Positions 52,145-62,476 of a stretch of DNA of 64,000 nt are shown here, piece after piece; positions within the stretch are counted from its first letter, which is position 1, and each line of letters begins with the position of its first letter. The stretch comes from an uncultured Paracoccaceae bacterium (GTDB lineage: Bacteria; Pseudomonadota; Alphaproteobacteria; Rhodobacterales; Rhodobacteraceae), in the NCBI GenBank assembly GCA_947493145.1, contig CANLPZ010000001.1, positions 62,001-126,000 on the forward strand. Reading direction: 5' to 3'. Below the pieces are notes generated by a model. That model saw only the letters and a program-made list of their open reading frames with translations, made no database searches and had not been told where the DNA came from. The translations under genes were made by a program, and so were the position numbers.

Positions 52145-53476
52145 TCAACGGCAAAACAAATCATTGCCCAAGGCGAACACCATGATCGACAACAAAATCG
52201 TCAGCCCAGCAACCATCAGAATTTGCAGCGCTTTTTCGCTTGGTTTGCGGCCTGTCACCGCCTCATAGGCGAAAAAGACCAAATGCCCACCATCCAGCAC
52301 AGGAATCGGAAAGAGGTTGAACAAACCAATTCCAATCGAAATTGCCGCAATTAAGTTTATGTATGTTATTATTCCTTGGCTCGCCATTGTGCCCGCGGCC
52401 TGTGCCATTCCAACAGGGCCAGACAGGTTACACGAGCTTAGCGATCCAGAAATAATGCGACCAATTGCGTCAAAGGTTCCGGTCAGGACAAACCATAGTC
52501 GCTGTACCCCGCCCGAAACCGCATCAAAAATCCCAACCGATTCTAGTGCAGGTTCAAAAAACAAATGACCACCGGTGAACCCGATTTGCCATTTGGTGAC
52601 ATAATCACCGGTTTCGGTTTGCACATCCCGCTGGCGTGGTTGCAACGAAATTGGCAAGATTTCCCCAGCACGGTGAATGGTGAGGTTCAATTCGTTGCCA
52701 CCTGATCCTTCGGTAATCTGTTGAACATGGGCAAAGGAAAACACGTCCTCCCCATTGATCGAAAGAATGGTATCGCCCACCTGCAACCCTGCGGAATAGG
52801 CTGCCGATCGCGGCAGAATAGATCCAATTGACGCAGGAAACGGATGCGGCCCATCAACCGTCAAACGATCACCACCACGTTCCACAACATATTGAATTTG
52901 CGCATCAAATGGGAGCGTTTGTAAGCTTTCACCGACATCGGACAATTCATTGATTTCTTGGTCTTCGATCTGCACGATCACATCGCCAACCAAAAGATCA
53001 TTGGAAAAGGCTGGGACGTCTTCGCGAAAGCTGCCAACAGTCAGAGGATCAATCGCTTGGCCTGTGTTTAGGATCAGCGCGATATAGATCAAAATCGCGG
53101 AAACAAAGTTGAAAACTGGACCTGCTAATACGGTAAGCGTTCGCGCCCAAAGCGGCGCACCCGCCATCGTGTTGCGCGCGGTCGCGACATCGCCCGTTGT
53201 GCCAACGCTTGCCGCATTCGCATCGCCCAAGAACCGAACGTATCCGCCAAACGGCAACGCGGCCACTTGCCAAACTGTGCCGCGTTTGTCGGTGCGTTGC
53301 CACAACGGTTTCCCCATTCCCAGCGAAAACACCTCTGCATGGATGCCACACCAACGGCCCACGATGTAATGCCCATATTCATGGATCGCGACGATGATCG
53401 ACAGCGCAATAATCGCAAACGCAATGGTAAAGGCCGTGTGCCCAATCGCATCGATGACAGTAGAAAAAATATCCAC
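52145..53476 (-). CDS. rseP: Site-2 protease RseP
   Basis: Intramembrane zinc metalloprotease that releases sigma-factor regulators during envelope stress. 443 residues with the zinc motif HEYGH in helix 1, PDZ domain(s) in the middle (QVGDTILSINGEDV) and the second catalytic motif NLFPIPVLDGGH near the C-terminus. It follows dxr after 13 bases. Confidence 0.95.
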   Translation of the reverse strand: MDIFSTVIDAIGHTAFTIAFAIIALSIIVAIHEYGHYIVGRWCGIHAEVFSLGMGKPLWQRTDKRGTVWQVAALPFGGYVRFLGDANAASVGTTGDVATARNTMAGAPLWARTLTVLAGPVFNFVSAILIYIALILNTGQAIDPLTVGSFREDVPAFSNDLLVGDVIVQIEDQEINELSDVGESLQTLPFDAQIQYVVERGGDRLTVDGPHPFPASIGSILPRSAAYSAGLQVGDTILSINGEDVFSFAHVQQITEGSGGNELNLTIHRAGEILPISLQPRQRDVQTETGDYVTKWQIGFTGGHLFFEPALESVGIFDAVSGGVQRLWFVLTGTFDAIGRIISGSLSSCNLSGPVGMAQAAGTMASQGIITYINLIAAISIGIGLFNLFPIPVLDGGHLVFFAYEAVTGRKPSEKALQILMVAGLTILLSIMVFALGNDLFCR

Positions 53477-53489
53477 GATAGGTGCTTTC

Positions 53490-54650
53490 CTATGATACCC
53501 GTTCAGTTATTCCGCGCCGCGCCATCGCGTCGGCATCGTTTATGTTGTCCAGCGTAATTTGGGCATTGCTAAGGCCGTTTTCAGCCCATGCTGCGTCACA
53601 GACTTGTTCAACAAGCTGCGCCATATCCATGAACCCGATTTTGCCGTCGATGAACGCATCAAGCGCCTGTTCCTTGGCGCCATTAAATACGGCCCCCGAC
53701 AAACCACGTTGCGCCATGACTTCATTCGCCAATCGCAGCGCCGGGTACCGCGAAACATCAGGATCGGAAAAGTCGAACCGACCAAGTTTGGCGAAATCCA
53801 AACGATCAACTGGCAGCGATTGACGTTCTGGCCAATGCAGCGCAAACCCAATGGCATGGCGCATATCCGGCGCGCCAACATGGGCCATGATGCCGCCGTC
53901 GGTAAAGCCAACCATCGCATGGATCATACTTTGCGGGTGAACCAGCACTTCAATCATGCTTGGGTTAACATCGAAAAACTCTCGTGTTTCAATGACTTCC
54001 AGTGCTTTGTTAAACATTGATGCGCTGTCAATTGTGATCCGTTGTCCCATATCCCAATTCGGGTGGTTGGAGGCCTGTTCAACCGTTGCCGTTGCCAGTT
54101 TTTCAATTGGCCAATCCCGAAACGCCCCGCCAGAGGCGGTGATGATAACCCGTTCGACCGCGGCCATATCTTCGCCAATCAGCGCCTGAAATACGGCGGA
54201 ATGTTCGCTGTCGACCGGTAAAACGGTTGCGTTATTGGCTCGTGCCGTAGCCATCAAAAGCGGCCCAGCCGTGACAAGAGATTCTTTGTTTGCCAGCGCG
54301 AGTGTGGCGCCCTGCTCCACGATTTTCAAACTTGGTTCCAAACCCGCGACGCCCACAATCGCCGACATGCCCCAGTCAATTGGTCGAGTTGCGGCCTCAA
54401 TAACTGCGTCACGACCGGCGGCAACTTCGATACCCGTGCCGGACAAAGCACCGCGCAATTGGGTGAGCAGACTGTCATGCGCGGTGACCGCCAGTGCCGC
54501 ATTCAAGCGCTTTGCGGTGTGTGCAAGACGCGCGATGTTTTTTCCACCAGTGACCGCGATCACATCATAGGCATCCGGATTTCTGTTGATCAAATCAACC
54601 GTGCTTTGCCCGATGGAACCGGTAACCCCAAAAATCGAAATGCGTCGCAT
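53490..54650 (-). CDS. dxr: 1-deoxy-D-xylulose-5-phosphate reductoisomerase
   Basis: First committed MEP-pathway enzyme, 386 residues. The NADPH-binding start ISIFGVTGSIGQSTVDLI, the metal site PVDSEHSAVFQAL, the ITASGGAFRD loop and the TIDSASMFNKALEVIE substrate segment are diagnostic. The downstream isoprenoid steps ispD and ispF are the fused gene at 4230. In a tight run cdsA-dxr-rseP. Confidence 0.97.
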   Translation of the reverse strand: MRRISIFGVTGSIGQSTVDLINRNPDAYDVIAVTGGKNIARLAHTAKRLNAALAVTAHDSLLTQLRGALSGTGIEVAAGRDAVIEAATRPIDWGMSAIVGVAGLEPSLKIVEQGATLALANKESLVTAGPLLMATARANNATVLPVDSEHSAVFQALIGEDMAAVERVIITASGGAFRDWPIEKLATATVEQASNHPNWDMGQRITIDSASMFNKALEVIETREFFDVNPSMIEVLVHPQSMIHAMVGFTDGGIMAHVGAPDMRHAIGFALHWPERQSLPVDRLDFAKLGRFDFSDPDVSRYPALRLANEVMAQRGLSGAVFNGAKEQALDAFIDGKIGFMDMAQLVEQVCDAAWAENGLSNAQITLDNINDADAMARRGITERVS

Positions 54651-54656
54651 GGCGAT

Positions 54657-55298
54657 CTACACCCCAACCGGCCAAAACAGCGACAAGACCAAAAGGAACA
54701 ACACCGCACCGGACACCGCATCGAACCGGTCCAACACGCCCCCATGACCGGGGATCAGATTGGAACTGTCTTTGACGCCTGTTTTCCGTTTCAACGCGCT
54801 TTCGGCGATATCGCCCATCTGGCCCGCAAAGGCGGTCAACACGGACACGAAAATCAAACCAACGGACGATCCATTCCAAATAACAAAGCCAAGCCCAACA
54901 AGCGCGGCGCCGATCCAACCCGCGGCCGTTCCAGACCATGTTTTTTTCGGACTAATTGATGGCCAAAATTTTGGCCCGCCAAAAATACGACCTGCGAAAT
55001 ACCCCATAACGTCAGATGCAACGATGACCAAAATCATCCAAAAGATAAACGCAATTCCGTTGATATTTCTGAATGAAATCAATCCGATACCAACGATCAA
55101 AACCGCAACAGCGAATATCGCAGCTAAATTTCGATGGGATTTTTGGGCCATGGTCCACAACTCCCACAGCATCGCAAGAACAGCGGCCACGACCAATACA
55201 GTAAACCAAACGCCGCCCGCCCAAATCGCGCTAAAACCGACAACGACCATTACGGCGGCAGAGGCAAGTCGTGGCCCCAAATCGGACCAATTGCTCAT
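54657..55298 (-). CDS. cdsA: Phosphatidate cytidylyltransferase
   Basis: Makes CDP-diacylglycerol for phospholipid synthesis. 213 residues, shorter than E. coli CdsA but usual for Rhodobacteraceae. Several membrane segments and the C-terminal signature GDIAESALKRKTGVKDSSNLIPGHGGVLDRFD are visible. It overlaps uppS by four bases. Confidence 0.95.
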   Translation of the reverse strand: MSNWSDLGPRLASAAVMVVVGFSAIWAGGVWFTVLVVAAVLAMLWELWTMAQKSHRNLAAIFAVAVLIVGIGLISFRNINGIAFIFWMILVIVASDVMGYFAGRIFGGPKFWPSISPKKTWSGTAAGWIGAALVGLGFVIWNGSSVGLIFVSVLTAFAGQMGDIAESALKRKTGVKDSSNLIPGHGGVLDRFDAVSGAVLFLLVLSLFWPVGV

Positions 55299-56026
55299 GC
55301 TTTCACGGCCCCGAAACGACGATCTCGGGCGCCAAACTTTCCGACCAATTTGCCGAATTCTTCTGCTGTGAAGTCAGGCCAAAGCGTATCAACAAATTCA
55401 TATTCACTGTAGGCCGATTGCCAGAGCAAGAAATTGGAAATCCGCGCCTCTCCGCTGGTCCGGATCACCAAATCGGGATCAGGCAACACATAGGTATCCA
55501 AAAACTTTGCCAGTGTTTCCGCATCGACGTCTTTTGGGTCCAAACGGCCCGCTGCAACCTCGTGCGCCAACCGCTTGGTTGCGCGCGCAACCTCGTCACG
55601 GCCGCCATAGTTAATTGCAATCGTCAGATGAATTTCGTCATTGGTCGAGGTCAACAATTCCAGCTCGTCCATCAAGCTGACCAATTTGTCGTCCAATTTC
55701 ATCCGGTCCCCGATAAACCGAACGCGTACGCCGTTTTTCAACAGCGCTTTGGCCTCTTTTTCGATATAGCGACGAAACAGGCTCATAAGACCTGCGACTT
55801 CGGTCTGGGTGCGTTTCCAGTTTTCGGTCGAGAATGCAAAAATGGTGAGGTATTTAACGCCGTTTGGTGGGCACGCTTCAACGATTTCACGAACCCGTTT
55901 GGCGCCAGCGTGGTGCCCAAACAACCGAGGTTTGCCACGCGCCTGCGCCCAACGCCCGTTCCCATCCATAATGACAGCAACGTGGTTTGGTCCTGTGGAC
56001 GGATCAATCTCTTGGTCTTTGGCCAT
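55295..56026 (-). CDS. uppS: Undecaprenyl diphosphate synthase (cis-prenyltransferase)
   Basis: Makes the C55 carrier for peptidoglycan. 243 residues with HVAVIMDGNGRWAQARG (catalytic Asp), LTIFAFSTENWKR and the C-terminal PDLVIRTSGEARISNFLLWQ. I start at the ATG at 56026 because GGAGG is eight bases upstream; that GGAGG lies at the start of the longer reading from 56041. Order frr-uppS-cdsA is conserved. Confidence 0.96.
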   Translation of the reverse strand: MAKDQEIDPSTGPNHVAVIMDGNGRWAQARGKPRLFGHHAGAKRVREIVEACPPNGVKYLTIFAFSTENWKRTQTEVAGLMSLFRRYIEKEAKALLKNGVRVRFIGDRMKLDDKLVSLMDELELLTSTNDEIHLTIAINYGGRDEVARATKRLAHEVAAGRLDPKDVDAETLAKFLDTYVLPDPDLVIRTSGEARISNFLLWQSAYSEYEFVDTLWPDFTAEEFGKLVGKFGARDRRFGAVKA

Positions 56027-56095
56027 AAACGCGGCCTCCATTTTTACTTAAAACGTCACTTAACGAATACAGCCCAGCTGAGCCAAGCGTAAAAA

Positions 56096-56659
56096 TTAGA
56101 CCTGCATGATTTCGGCTTGTTTTGTCTCAAGCGCGTCGTCGACCTGTTTAATATAGGTGTCGGTTAGGTCTTGAACCTCGCCTTCCCAAAGCTTTTGATC
56201 ATCCTCAGACATGCCATCATTTTTGGCTTTCTTAATTTGATCCATCCCGTCGCGACGCACGTTGCGCACAGACACGCGCGCGTTTTCCGCGTATTGCGCC
56301 GCCACTTTTGACAGTTCGCGACGGCGTTCTTCGTTCAGCTCTGGGATCGGCAACATAATGATTGTGCCGTTAAGCTGTGGGTTAATGCCCAAACCGCTTT
56401 CACGGATCGCTTTTTCTGCGGGGCCAACCATGGATTTGTCCCAAATGTTGACTGTCACCATTCGTGGTTCTGGTACGTTAACCGTTCCGATTTGGTTGAT
56501 CGGGGTCTTTTGACCATAGGCATCCACCATGACCGGATCCAACATAGACGCCGAACCGCGACCTGTGCGCAAAGATGCAAATTCCGTTTTCAGATTGCCC
56601 ATAGCACCGTCCATACGGCGCTGAAGATCATCTGTATCTAGCATAAAATCGTCAGACAT
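56096..56659 (-). CDS. frr: Ribosome recycling factor
   Basis: Splits post-termination ribosomes with EF-G. 187 residues, all-helical with the motifs [35 protein letters not shown] and [21 protein letters not shown]. It follows pyrH in the minus-strand cluster. Confidence 0.97.
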   Translation of the reverse strand: MSDDFMLDTDDLQRRMDGAMGNLKTEFASLRTGRGSASMLDPVMVDAYGQKTPINQIGTVNVPEPRMVTVNIWDKSMVGPAEKAIRESGLGINPQLNGTIIMLPIPELNEERRRELSKVAAQYAENARVSVRNVRRDGMDQIKKAKNDGMSEDDQKLWEGEVQDLTDTYIKQVDDALETKQAEIMQV

Positions 56660-56697
56660 GCTCTTGTCCTCTTTTTCACTTTGGCTCGCTTATAACG

Positions 56698-57435
56698 TTA
56701 ACCGTGCACAGTTGTATAGGTGCCTTTCCCCGCCAAAATCCCGCGGAAGCCACCCGGTTCGTCCAGTGAAAACACAATAATTGGCAAACTGTTGTCACGC
56801 GCCAAGGCAATCGCAGAGGCATCCATGACGCCCAAACGTTTGGCCAGCACGTCGTCATAACTGACTTTGTTATACCGCACCGCATCGTCAAACTTCGCAG
56901 GGTCTTTGTCATACACGCCGTCGACTTTGGTACCCTTAAAGATAGCTTCGCAACGCATTTCATTTGCGCGCAACGTCGCAGCGGTGTCCGTGGTGAAATA
57001 CGGGTTCCCAGTGCCCGCCGCAAAAATACAGACACGCGCCTTTTCAAGGTGACGCACTGCACGGCGGCGGATGTAGGGTTCGCACACCTGATCCATCGGG
57101 ATCGCAGAAATAACGCGAGTGTGGATGCCCAATCCTTCGAGCGAGGATTGCATCGCCAGCGCGTTCATCACTGTGGCGAGCATCCCCATGTAATCCGCCG
57201 TGGTGCGTTCCATCCCCTGCGCGGACCCTTGAAGACCGCGAAAGATGTTGCCACCCCCGATGACCATGCAAATTTCGACGCCCATGTCGTGAACCGATTG
57301 CACCTCTTTCGCGATGCGTTCCACAGTGGGGGGATGCAAACCAAAGCCCTGATCGCCCATCAGCGCCTCGCCAGAGATTTTAAGCATAACACGTTTAAAT
57401 GTGGTCTCGCCTTGCGTCTCGGCAGTGTCGGCCAT
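56698..57435 (-). CDS. pyrH: UMP kinase
   Basis: Phosphorylates UMP to UDP. 245 residues: [16 protein letters not shown] at the start, [31 protein letters not shown] and [13 protein letters not shown] are diagnostic of the bacterial PyrH family. First gene of the pyrH-frr-uppS-cdsA-dxr-rseP-bamA run. Confidence 0.97.
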   Translation of the reverse strand: MADTAETQGETTFKRVMLKISGEALMGDQGFGLHPPTVERIAKEVQSVHDMGVEICMVIGGGNIFRGLQGSAQGMERTTADYMGMLATVMNALAMQSSLEGLGIHTRVISAIPMDQVCEPYIRRRAVRHLEKARVCIFAAGTGNPYFTTDTAATLRANEMRCEAIFKGTKVDGVYDKDPAKFDDAVRYNKVSYDDVLAKRLGVMDASAIALARDNSLPIIVFSLDEPGGFRGILAGKGTYTTVHG

Positions 57436-57571
57436 GGTGTGTCCCTTTTTGTTTTTTGGCTTTCGCTATAAAATGTCGGAAAACAAAAGTAGGTTCAATG
57501 AGTCGTTCGCCCCAAAGCACGAGATAATGCGCAACGCAACGCCCCACACCAAAGACAATGCAGGTAAGGCT

Positions 57572-58459
57572 TTGATTAACATAGACGAAATTTCAAAAGA
57601 ACGCCCTGTCTTGATTGCGGGGCCGACGGCGTCGGGCAAAACATCTTTGGCAATTGAAATCGCAACGCGCCAAGGCGGCGTTATTGTGAATGCTGACGCG
57701 TTGCAGGTCTATTCCGGTTGGCGCATTTTAACCGCGCGTCCAAGCGATGACGAATTAGGCGCAGCACCTCATCACCTCTATGGTCATGTCCCATATGATG
57801 CGGCGTATTCAACGGGCGCATGGCTACGCGATGTCCGGCCTTATCTGACAGAGGGCGAACGCCCAATAATCGTCGGTGGCACAGGGTTGAATTTCAGCGC
57901 TTTGACCGAAGGCTTGGCAGATATCCCCCCCACAGATCCAAGATGGCGGGCCGAAGGCGATACACTCCGCGACCGCGGCCAACTGGATCAGATGATCGCA
58001 GATTTGGACGAAACGACCGCATCGCGTATCGATTTGTTAAATCCGATGCGCGTACAGCGCGCGTGGGAGGTTCAAAAGTCCACGGGGCGTGGATTGGCGG
58101 CATGGCAGGACAACACCCCTGCCCCTGATCTGCCGCTAAGCCATACAACAGCGCTGGTCATGACGGCAGATAAAGATTGGCTGAACGACCGCATTGCGCG
58201 ACGGTTTCGTATGATGATCGACGATGGCGCAATTGACGAGGCCCGCCAAATGTTGCCGCATTGGGACCCCATGTTGCAATCCTCCAAAGCGATCGGTGCG
58301 CCAGAAATGATTGCGTATCTTCGCGGCGACTTATCGTTGGATGAGGCCATCGAAAAAGCCGTTATTGCCTCGCGCCAATATGCCAAACGACAACGCACTT
58401 GGTTCCGGTCACGCATGAAAAACTGGACCGCCATCAATCTGCCACAAACCAAGATGTAG
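57572..58459 (+). CDS. miaA: tRNA dimethylallyltransferase MiaA
   Basis: Adds the dimethylallyl group to adenosine 37 of tRNAs. The P-loop [11 protein letters not shown], the [11 protein letters not shown] motif, [13 protein letters not shown] and the C-terminal [13 protein letters not shown] are present. The start is uncertain. A TTG at 57572 (AGGTAAGG upstream) gives 295 residues and the usual short lead before the P-loop. ATGs at 57527 and 57473 are the alternatives and would add 15 or 33 unusual residues. It diverges from pyrH. Confidence 0.9.
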   Translation: MINIDEISKERPVLIAGPTASGKTSLAIEIATRQGGVIVNADALQVYSGWRILTARPSDDELGAAPHHLYGHVPYDAAYSTGAWLRDVRPYLTEGERPIIVGGTGLNFSALTEGLADIPPTDPRWRAEGDTLRDRGQLDQMIADLDETTASRIDLLNPMRVQRAWEVQKSTGRGLAAWQDNTPAPDLPLSHTTALVMTADKDWLNDRIARRFRMMIDDGAIDEARQMLPHWDPMLQSSKAIGAPEMIAYLRGDLSLDEAIEKAVIASRQYAKRQRTWFRSRMKNWTAINLPQTKM

Positions 58460-58551
58460 CGGTCGATGGCATTCATTTTTCAACATATCGCCGTTGGAAA
58501 ACAACGACTTATGCCGTATAGTTTATCAAAACCGAACATACAGGCAGGTCC

Positions 58552-59355
58552 ATGTCCGCACTTGAAATTGACCATAAAACGCATCTGAAAATGATGTCGA
58601 TTGCAACGCTTTCACAACGTGGCCGTTGGTATACCGAAGCCATGCGCAGCTATTCCACCGCCCGTTTGATATGGATCACCCGTGGCCAAGGACGCATAAC
58701 CATTGCCGGTACAACGCGTGGATATGGCCCTAACAACTTGATTTATGTTCCGGCCAACACGATGCATGGGTTCGAAACCTCTGCCCATGTTCAGGGGCAA
58801 ATTATCACTCTTCCTTCCTATGCAACTGGGGTTTGGCCAAATCAGCCTGTTCACATACGCCTGCGCGATGTGCGTGTCCAAGGTGAACTAAGTGGTCTTT
58901 TGGAAAACCTACAACGAGAATTGATAAGCGACCGCTTGGCTGCGGCTGAGGCCGCTGAATATCACGCGGCTTTGCTGAGTGTGTTTTTCGCACGCCAACA
59001 AATCGAAGCCCCAGATACAACACAACCAGACACGGCATCCGCGCGGTTGGCATCGGCTTTCACAAGCCTGATAGAAAGCGATTTCAAATCCACAAAAACA
59101 GTCGCCGACTATGCATCGGATCTGGGTGTGACGCCCACACATTTAACCCGCTGCTGCAAACAAACCTGCGGGCGCAGTGCGCTGTCGATCCTTAACGAAC
59201 GCATTTTATTCGAAGCGCGGCTTCAACTTTTGCAATCGCGCAAACCGATCAAGGATATTGCGGACGAACTTGGGTTTTCATCCGCGGCCTATTTCACACG
59301 TGCGTTTCAGGAACAAACCGGTCAAACCCCCACAGAATTCAGAAAATTGCGCTAA
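58552..59355 (+). CDS. AraC-family transcriptional regulator
   Basis: 267 residues. The N-terminal cupin-like sensor part (RLIWITRGQGRITIAGTTRG then PNNLIYVPANTMHGFE) is followed by two AraC helix-turn-helices at about 175-265. These include KTVADYASDLGVTPTHLTRCCK and KPIKDIADELGFSSAAYFTRAF. Its target may be the peptide importer operon that starts 255 bases downstream, but nothing in the sequence proves it. Confidence 0.92.
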   Translation: MSALEIDHKTHLKMMSIATLSQRGRWYTEAMRSYSTARLIWITRGQGRITIAGTTRGYGPNNLIYVPANTMHGFETSAHVQGQIITLPSYATGVWPNQPVHIRLRDVRVQGELSGLLENLQRELISDRLAAAEAAEYHAALLSVFFARQQIEAPDTTQPDTASARLASAFTSLIESDFKSTKTVADYASDLGVTPTHLTRCCKQTCGRSALSILNERILFEARLQLLQSRKPIKDIADELGFSSAAYFTRAFQEQTGQTPTEFRKLR

Positions 59356-59610
59356 GTTCCGGTTTTGCCAAAAAAAACTTAATCATCATGTTTCACAGCA
59401 GAAAACACCTGTTTTTTGACGTTTTTGAACCAAACCAAACCCAAATATGTCGTTTTTGTTACACAAAATGACGAAACGAGCCGTTGACCTCGGCTCATAT
59501 CTGTTGCCCTATTGAATTCTAAACCAAAGGTGACAGCCCAGTTTTGCATTCCCGTGCTTTTTTGGGGTTCCCTTTTGGAACACGACGATAAACGTCACAG
59601 GGAGAAAAGA

Positions 59611-61281
59611 ATGACTTCAAACGTTGACAACGCTCAACTTCATCCAGCTGCCACGATGTACGCGCAGGAATGCATGGATGGCAAATTAAGCCGCCGTGAA
59701 TTTATGGCACGCACGACAGCGCTGGGTATCTCAGCGACTGCTGCTTACGGATTGATTGGTGCGGCGACGCCTGCACAGGCTGCCGGACATGCGCAACAAG
59801 GTGGAACATTGCGGATGCAGATGGAAGTCCGCGCCTTGAAAGATCCACGAACTTTTGACTGGACACAAATTGCGACCTTCACATCAGGCTGGTTGGAATA
59901 TCTTGTTGAATACAATTCCGACGGCTCGTTTGAAGGCATGTTGCTTGAAAGCTGGGACGTAAATGACGACGCCACAGAGTTTACATTGAACGTTCGTAAA
60001 GGCGTGAAATGGAACAACGGCGATGATTTCACAGCCGAAGACGTTGCACGCAACATCAACATGTGGTGTGAAAAAGACGTCGAAGGCAACTCAATGGCCG
60101 CACGCGTTGCAACATTGATTGATCCTGAGACTGGCAAAGCAGCTGAGGGTGCAATCACAGTTGTGGATTCCCACACTGTAAAGCTGAAAACATCGTCACC
60201 GGACATTACCATCATTCCTGGTATTGCGGATTATCCAGCGGCGATCACACACGCCAGCCACGACCCTGAAAACATGCTTGGCAACCCAATCGGCACCGGC
60301 TTCATGTTGCCAGAGTCGCACGAAGTGGGCGTAAAGGGCGTTTTGGTTCGCAACACAGACCACGAATGGTGGGGCACTGCTGCGGGTAAAGGTGGCCACC
60401 TAGATCGCATTGAATTCATCGATTATGGTACAGACCCTGCTGCGTTCTTGGCGGCGTTTGAGGCCGAAGAAATCGACATGAACTGGGAATCAGTTGGTGA
60501 ATTTGTCGACATTTTCGACGGAATTGGACTTGTCCGTTCTGAACAAGCGTCTGGATTTACTGTTGTTATTCGTCCAAACCAATTGGCCGAAGACGATTCT
60601 GGCAAAAAAATCTATGGCGACAAACGTGTTCGCCAAGCTTTGGCGATGGCGGTCGACAACAACGTGTGTCTTGAACTTGGTATGGCAGGTTACGGTATCG
60701 TTGCAGACAACTGCCACGTTGGTCCGGTTCACCCTGAACACGATGCCTCTGTTACCCGTCTTCCGTTTGATCCAGCAGGTGCCAAAGCACTGATGGACGA
60801 AGCCGGAATGGGCGATTACGAGCACGAGTTGATTTCGATCGACGATGACTGGCGTAAAAACACCACCGATGCCGTCGCTGCACAACTGCGTGACGCAGGC
60901 ATCAACGTCAAACGCACGATCCTGCCTGGTTCGACGTTCTGGAATGATTGGGCCAAATACCCATTCTCATCCACAAACTGGAACCACCGTCCATTGGGAA
61001 CACAGGTTCTGGGTCTGGCTTACCGGTCTGGCGAAGCATGGAACGAGTCAGGGTTTGAAAACGCTGAATTCGATACCTTGCTTGCAGAAGCGAATTCCAT
61101 TGCCGATGCGGACAAGCGTCGCGAGGTGATGGCCAAGCTACAAGCCATCATGATCGACGAAGGCGTCACCATTCAACCGTACTGGCGTACAGCTATGCGC
61201 CACTACAGCGACAAAGTGGTTGGCGTGGACAAACACATCGCTGATTTGCCACAAATCTACAAATGGGCGTTGAAAGCCTAA
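59611..61281 (+). CDS. Peptide/nickel-type ABC importer substrate-binding protein (Tat-exported)
   Basis: 556-residue family 5 solute-binding protein. A twin-arginine signal is visible ([14 protein letters not shown] then ATPAQA). Mature sequence has [41 protein letters not shown] and a late [21 protein letters not shown], typical of DppA/OppA relatives. The ATG at 59611 has GGGAGAAAAGA upstream. It heads an operon with two permeases, with an attenuator-like hairpin in between. Substrate unknown. Confidence 0.93.
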   Translation: MTSNVDNAQLHPAATMYAQECMDGKLSRREFMARTTALGISATAAYGLIGAATPAQAAGHAQQGGTLRMQMEVRALKDPRTFDWTQIATFTSGWLEYLVEYNSDGSFEGMLLESWDVNDDATEFTLNVRKGVKWNNGDDFTAEDVARNINMWCEKDVEGNSMAARVATLIDPETGKAAEGAITVVDSHTVKLKTSSPDITIIPGIADYPAAITHASHDPENMLGNPIGTGFMLPESHEVGVKGVLVRNTDHEWWGTAAGKGGHLDRIEFIDYGTDPAAFLAAFEAEEIDMNWESVGEFVDIFDGIGLVRSEQASGFTVVIRPNQLAEDDSGKKIYGDKRVRQALAMAVDNNVCLELGMAGYGIVADNCHVGPVHPEHDASVTRLPFDPAGAKALMDEAGMGDYEHELISIDDDWRKNTTDAVAAQLRDAGINVKRTILPGSTFWNDWAKYPFSSTNWNHRPLGTQVLGLAYRSGEAWNESGFENAEFDTLLAEANSIADADKRREVMAKLQAIMIDEGVTIQPYWRTAMRHYSDKVVGVDKHIADLPQIYKWALKA

Positions 61282-61298
61282 TCCGCTAAATGCACCAT

Positions 61299-61330
61299 GG
61301 ATTGCCCCTGTTTGGGGCAATCCTCGTTTT
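61299..61330 (+). terminator. Attenuator-like hairpin after the binding-protein gene
   Basis: GGATTGCCCC-(5)-GGGGCAATCC is a perfect ten-pair stem followed by TCGTTTTTG, between the binding-protein gene and the permeases. It probably ends most transcripts after the binding protein, giving it higher expression. Confidence 0.75.
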
Positions 61331-61417
61331 TGCGGTTAACACATCACAAAAACACAGCCACGCGAAAGAACGCGAAAACGCGCATCCGCAGCCATTCACC
61401 TACCAACAGGGGCCTTC

Positions 61418-62464
61418 ATGGGACTGTTTATTCTTCGCCGATTAGGGGTCATGCTCCTTACGGCGCTCTGCCTGACTTTCATCGTCTTTTTTTTGACGAA
61501 CCTCCATCCTAACCTTGAAAAGCTTGCCAAAACACAAGGCAATTTCCGGATGAGCGACGAAGCCGTCGCCAGTTTCCTTGGAAATCGCGGATATTTGCAA
61601 TCCACGCCCGTAAAATACGGTCAATGGCTTGGGGTCTTACCCGGCTATGTGATCGAAGGGACCGACGGCGAAGTTCGCGGACGATGCGCGACCCAAGGCA
61701 TGGCCGTGGAAGACGCGCCACGGTTTTGTGGAATTTTACAAGGCAACTGGGGGTTCTCAACCGTCTTTAAAGAAGACGTATCAGGCATTGTTGCCAAACG
61801 TTTGGCCCTAACGGGTAAGCTGATGTTCTGGGTTATGATGGTCATGGTCCCAGGTGCGCTGATCATCGGTGTTTTGGCTGGCATGCGCGAAGGCTCTCGC
61901 ACGGACCGGTCATTATCTTCGGTATCGATCCTTACTACGGCCACCCCTGAATATGTGTCCGGTGTTATTTTCATCGCTCTTTTTTCATCTTCGGCCGTAG
62001 GCCTGAAATGGTTCAAAGGCACTGCAACATCCGCAATGGAATCGGCGAATTTCGAAAATTTCTTCCTACCCGTTATTACGATCGCGCTGTATGGCATGGG
62101 CTATATCGCACGGATGACACGCGCATCGATGACAGAAGTCATGACAGCGCAATACATCAGAACCGCGCGATTAAAGGGGGTGAGCTTTGGCAACATCGTT
62201 CTTAAACACGCACTTCGCAACGCGCTGATCGCGCCCTTTACCGTGATCATGTTGCAAATTCCGTGGTTATTGAACGGAGTCGTCATCGTCGAAACCTTGT
62301 TCAACTACAAAGGTTTCGGTTGGGTTCTGGTCCAAGCCGCAGGTAACAACGACATCGATTTGTTGTTGGCCGTCTCTGTGGTCTCCGTCGTCGTTGTGCT
62401 TTTGACACAGCTGATTTCTGACGTGGGCTATGTGTTCCTTAATCCTCGCATTCGAATTTCATAA
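61418..62464 (+). CDS. DppB-type ABC importer permease with a large extra loop
   Basis: 348-residue inner-membrane permease. The EAA-like cytoplasmic loop is AQYIRTARLKGVSFGNIVLKHALRNALIAP, and six helices are visible. Between helix 1 (LLTALCLTFIVFFL) and helix 2 there is an extended periplasmic stretch (about residues 30-125) with two cysteines (GRCATQ and RFCGIL) that may form a disulphide. It is followed by a 12-base gap and the DppC-type gene. Confidence 0.92.
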   Translation: MGLFILRRLGVMLLTALCLTFIVFFLTNLHPNLEKLAKTQGNFRMSDEAVASFLGNRGYLQSTPVKYGQWLGVLPGYVIEGTDGEVRGRCATQGMAVEDAPRFCGILQGNWGFSTVFKEDVSGIVAKRLALTGKLMFWVMMVMVPGALIIGVLAGMREGSRTDRSLSSVSILTTATPEYVSGVIFIALFSSSAVGLKWFKGTATSAMESANFENFFLPVITIALYGMGYIARMTRASMTEVMTAQYIRTARLKGVSFGNIVLKHALRNALIAPFTVIMLQIPWLLNGVVIVETLFNYKGFGWVLVQAAGNNDIDLLLAVSVVSVVVVLLTQLISDVGYVFLNPRIRIS

Positions 62465-62476
62465 GGGAGCGCACAC

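Noticed and set aside
55271..56092. 273-codon open frame on the plus strand
   Set aside because: Antisense to uppS, a shadow frame.
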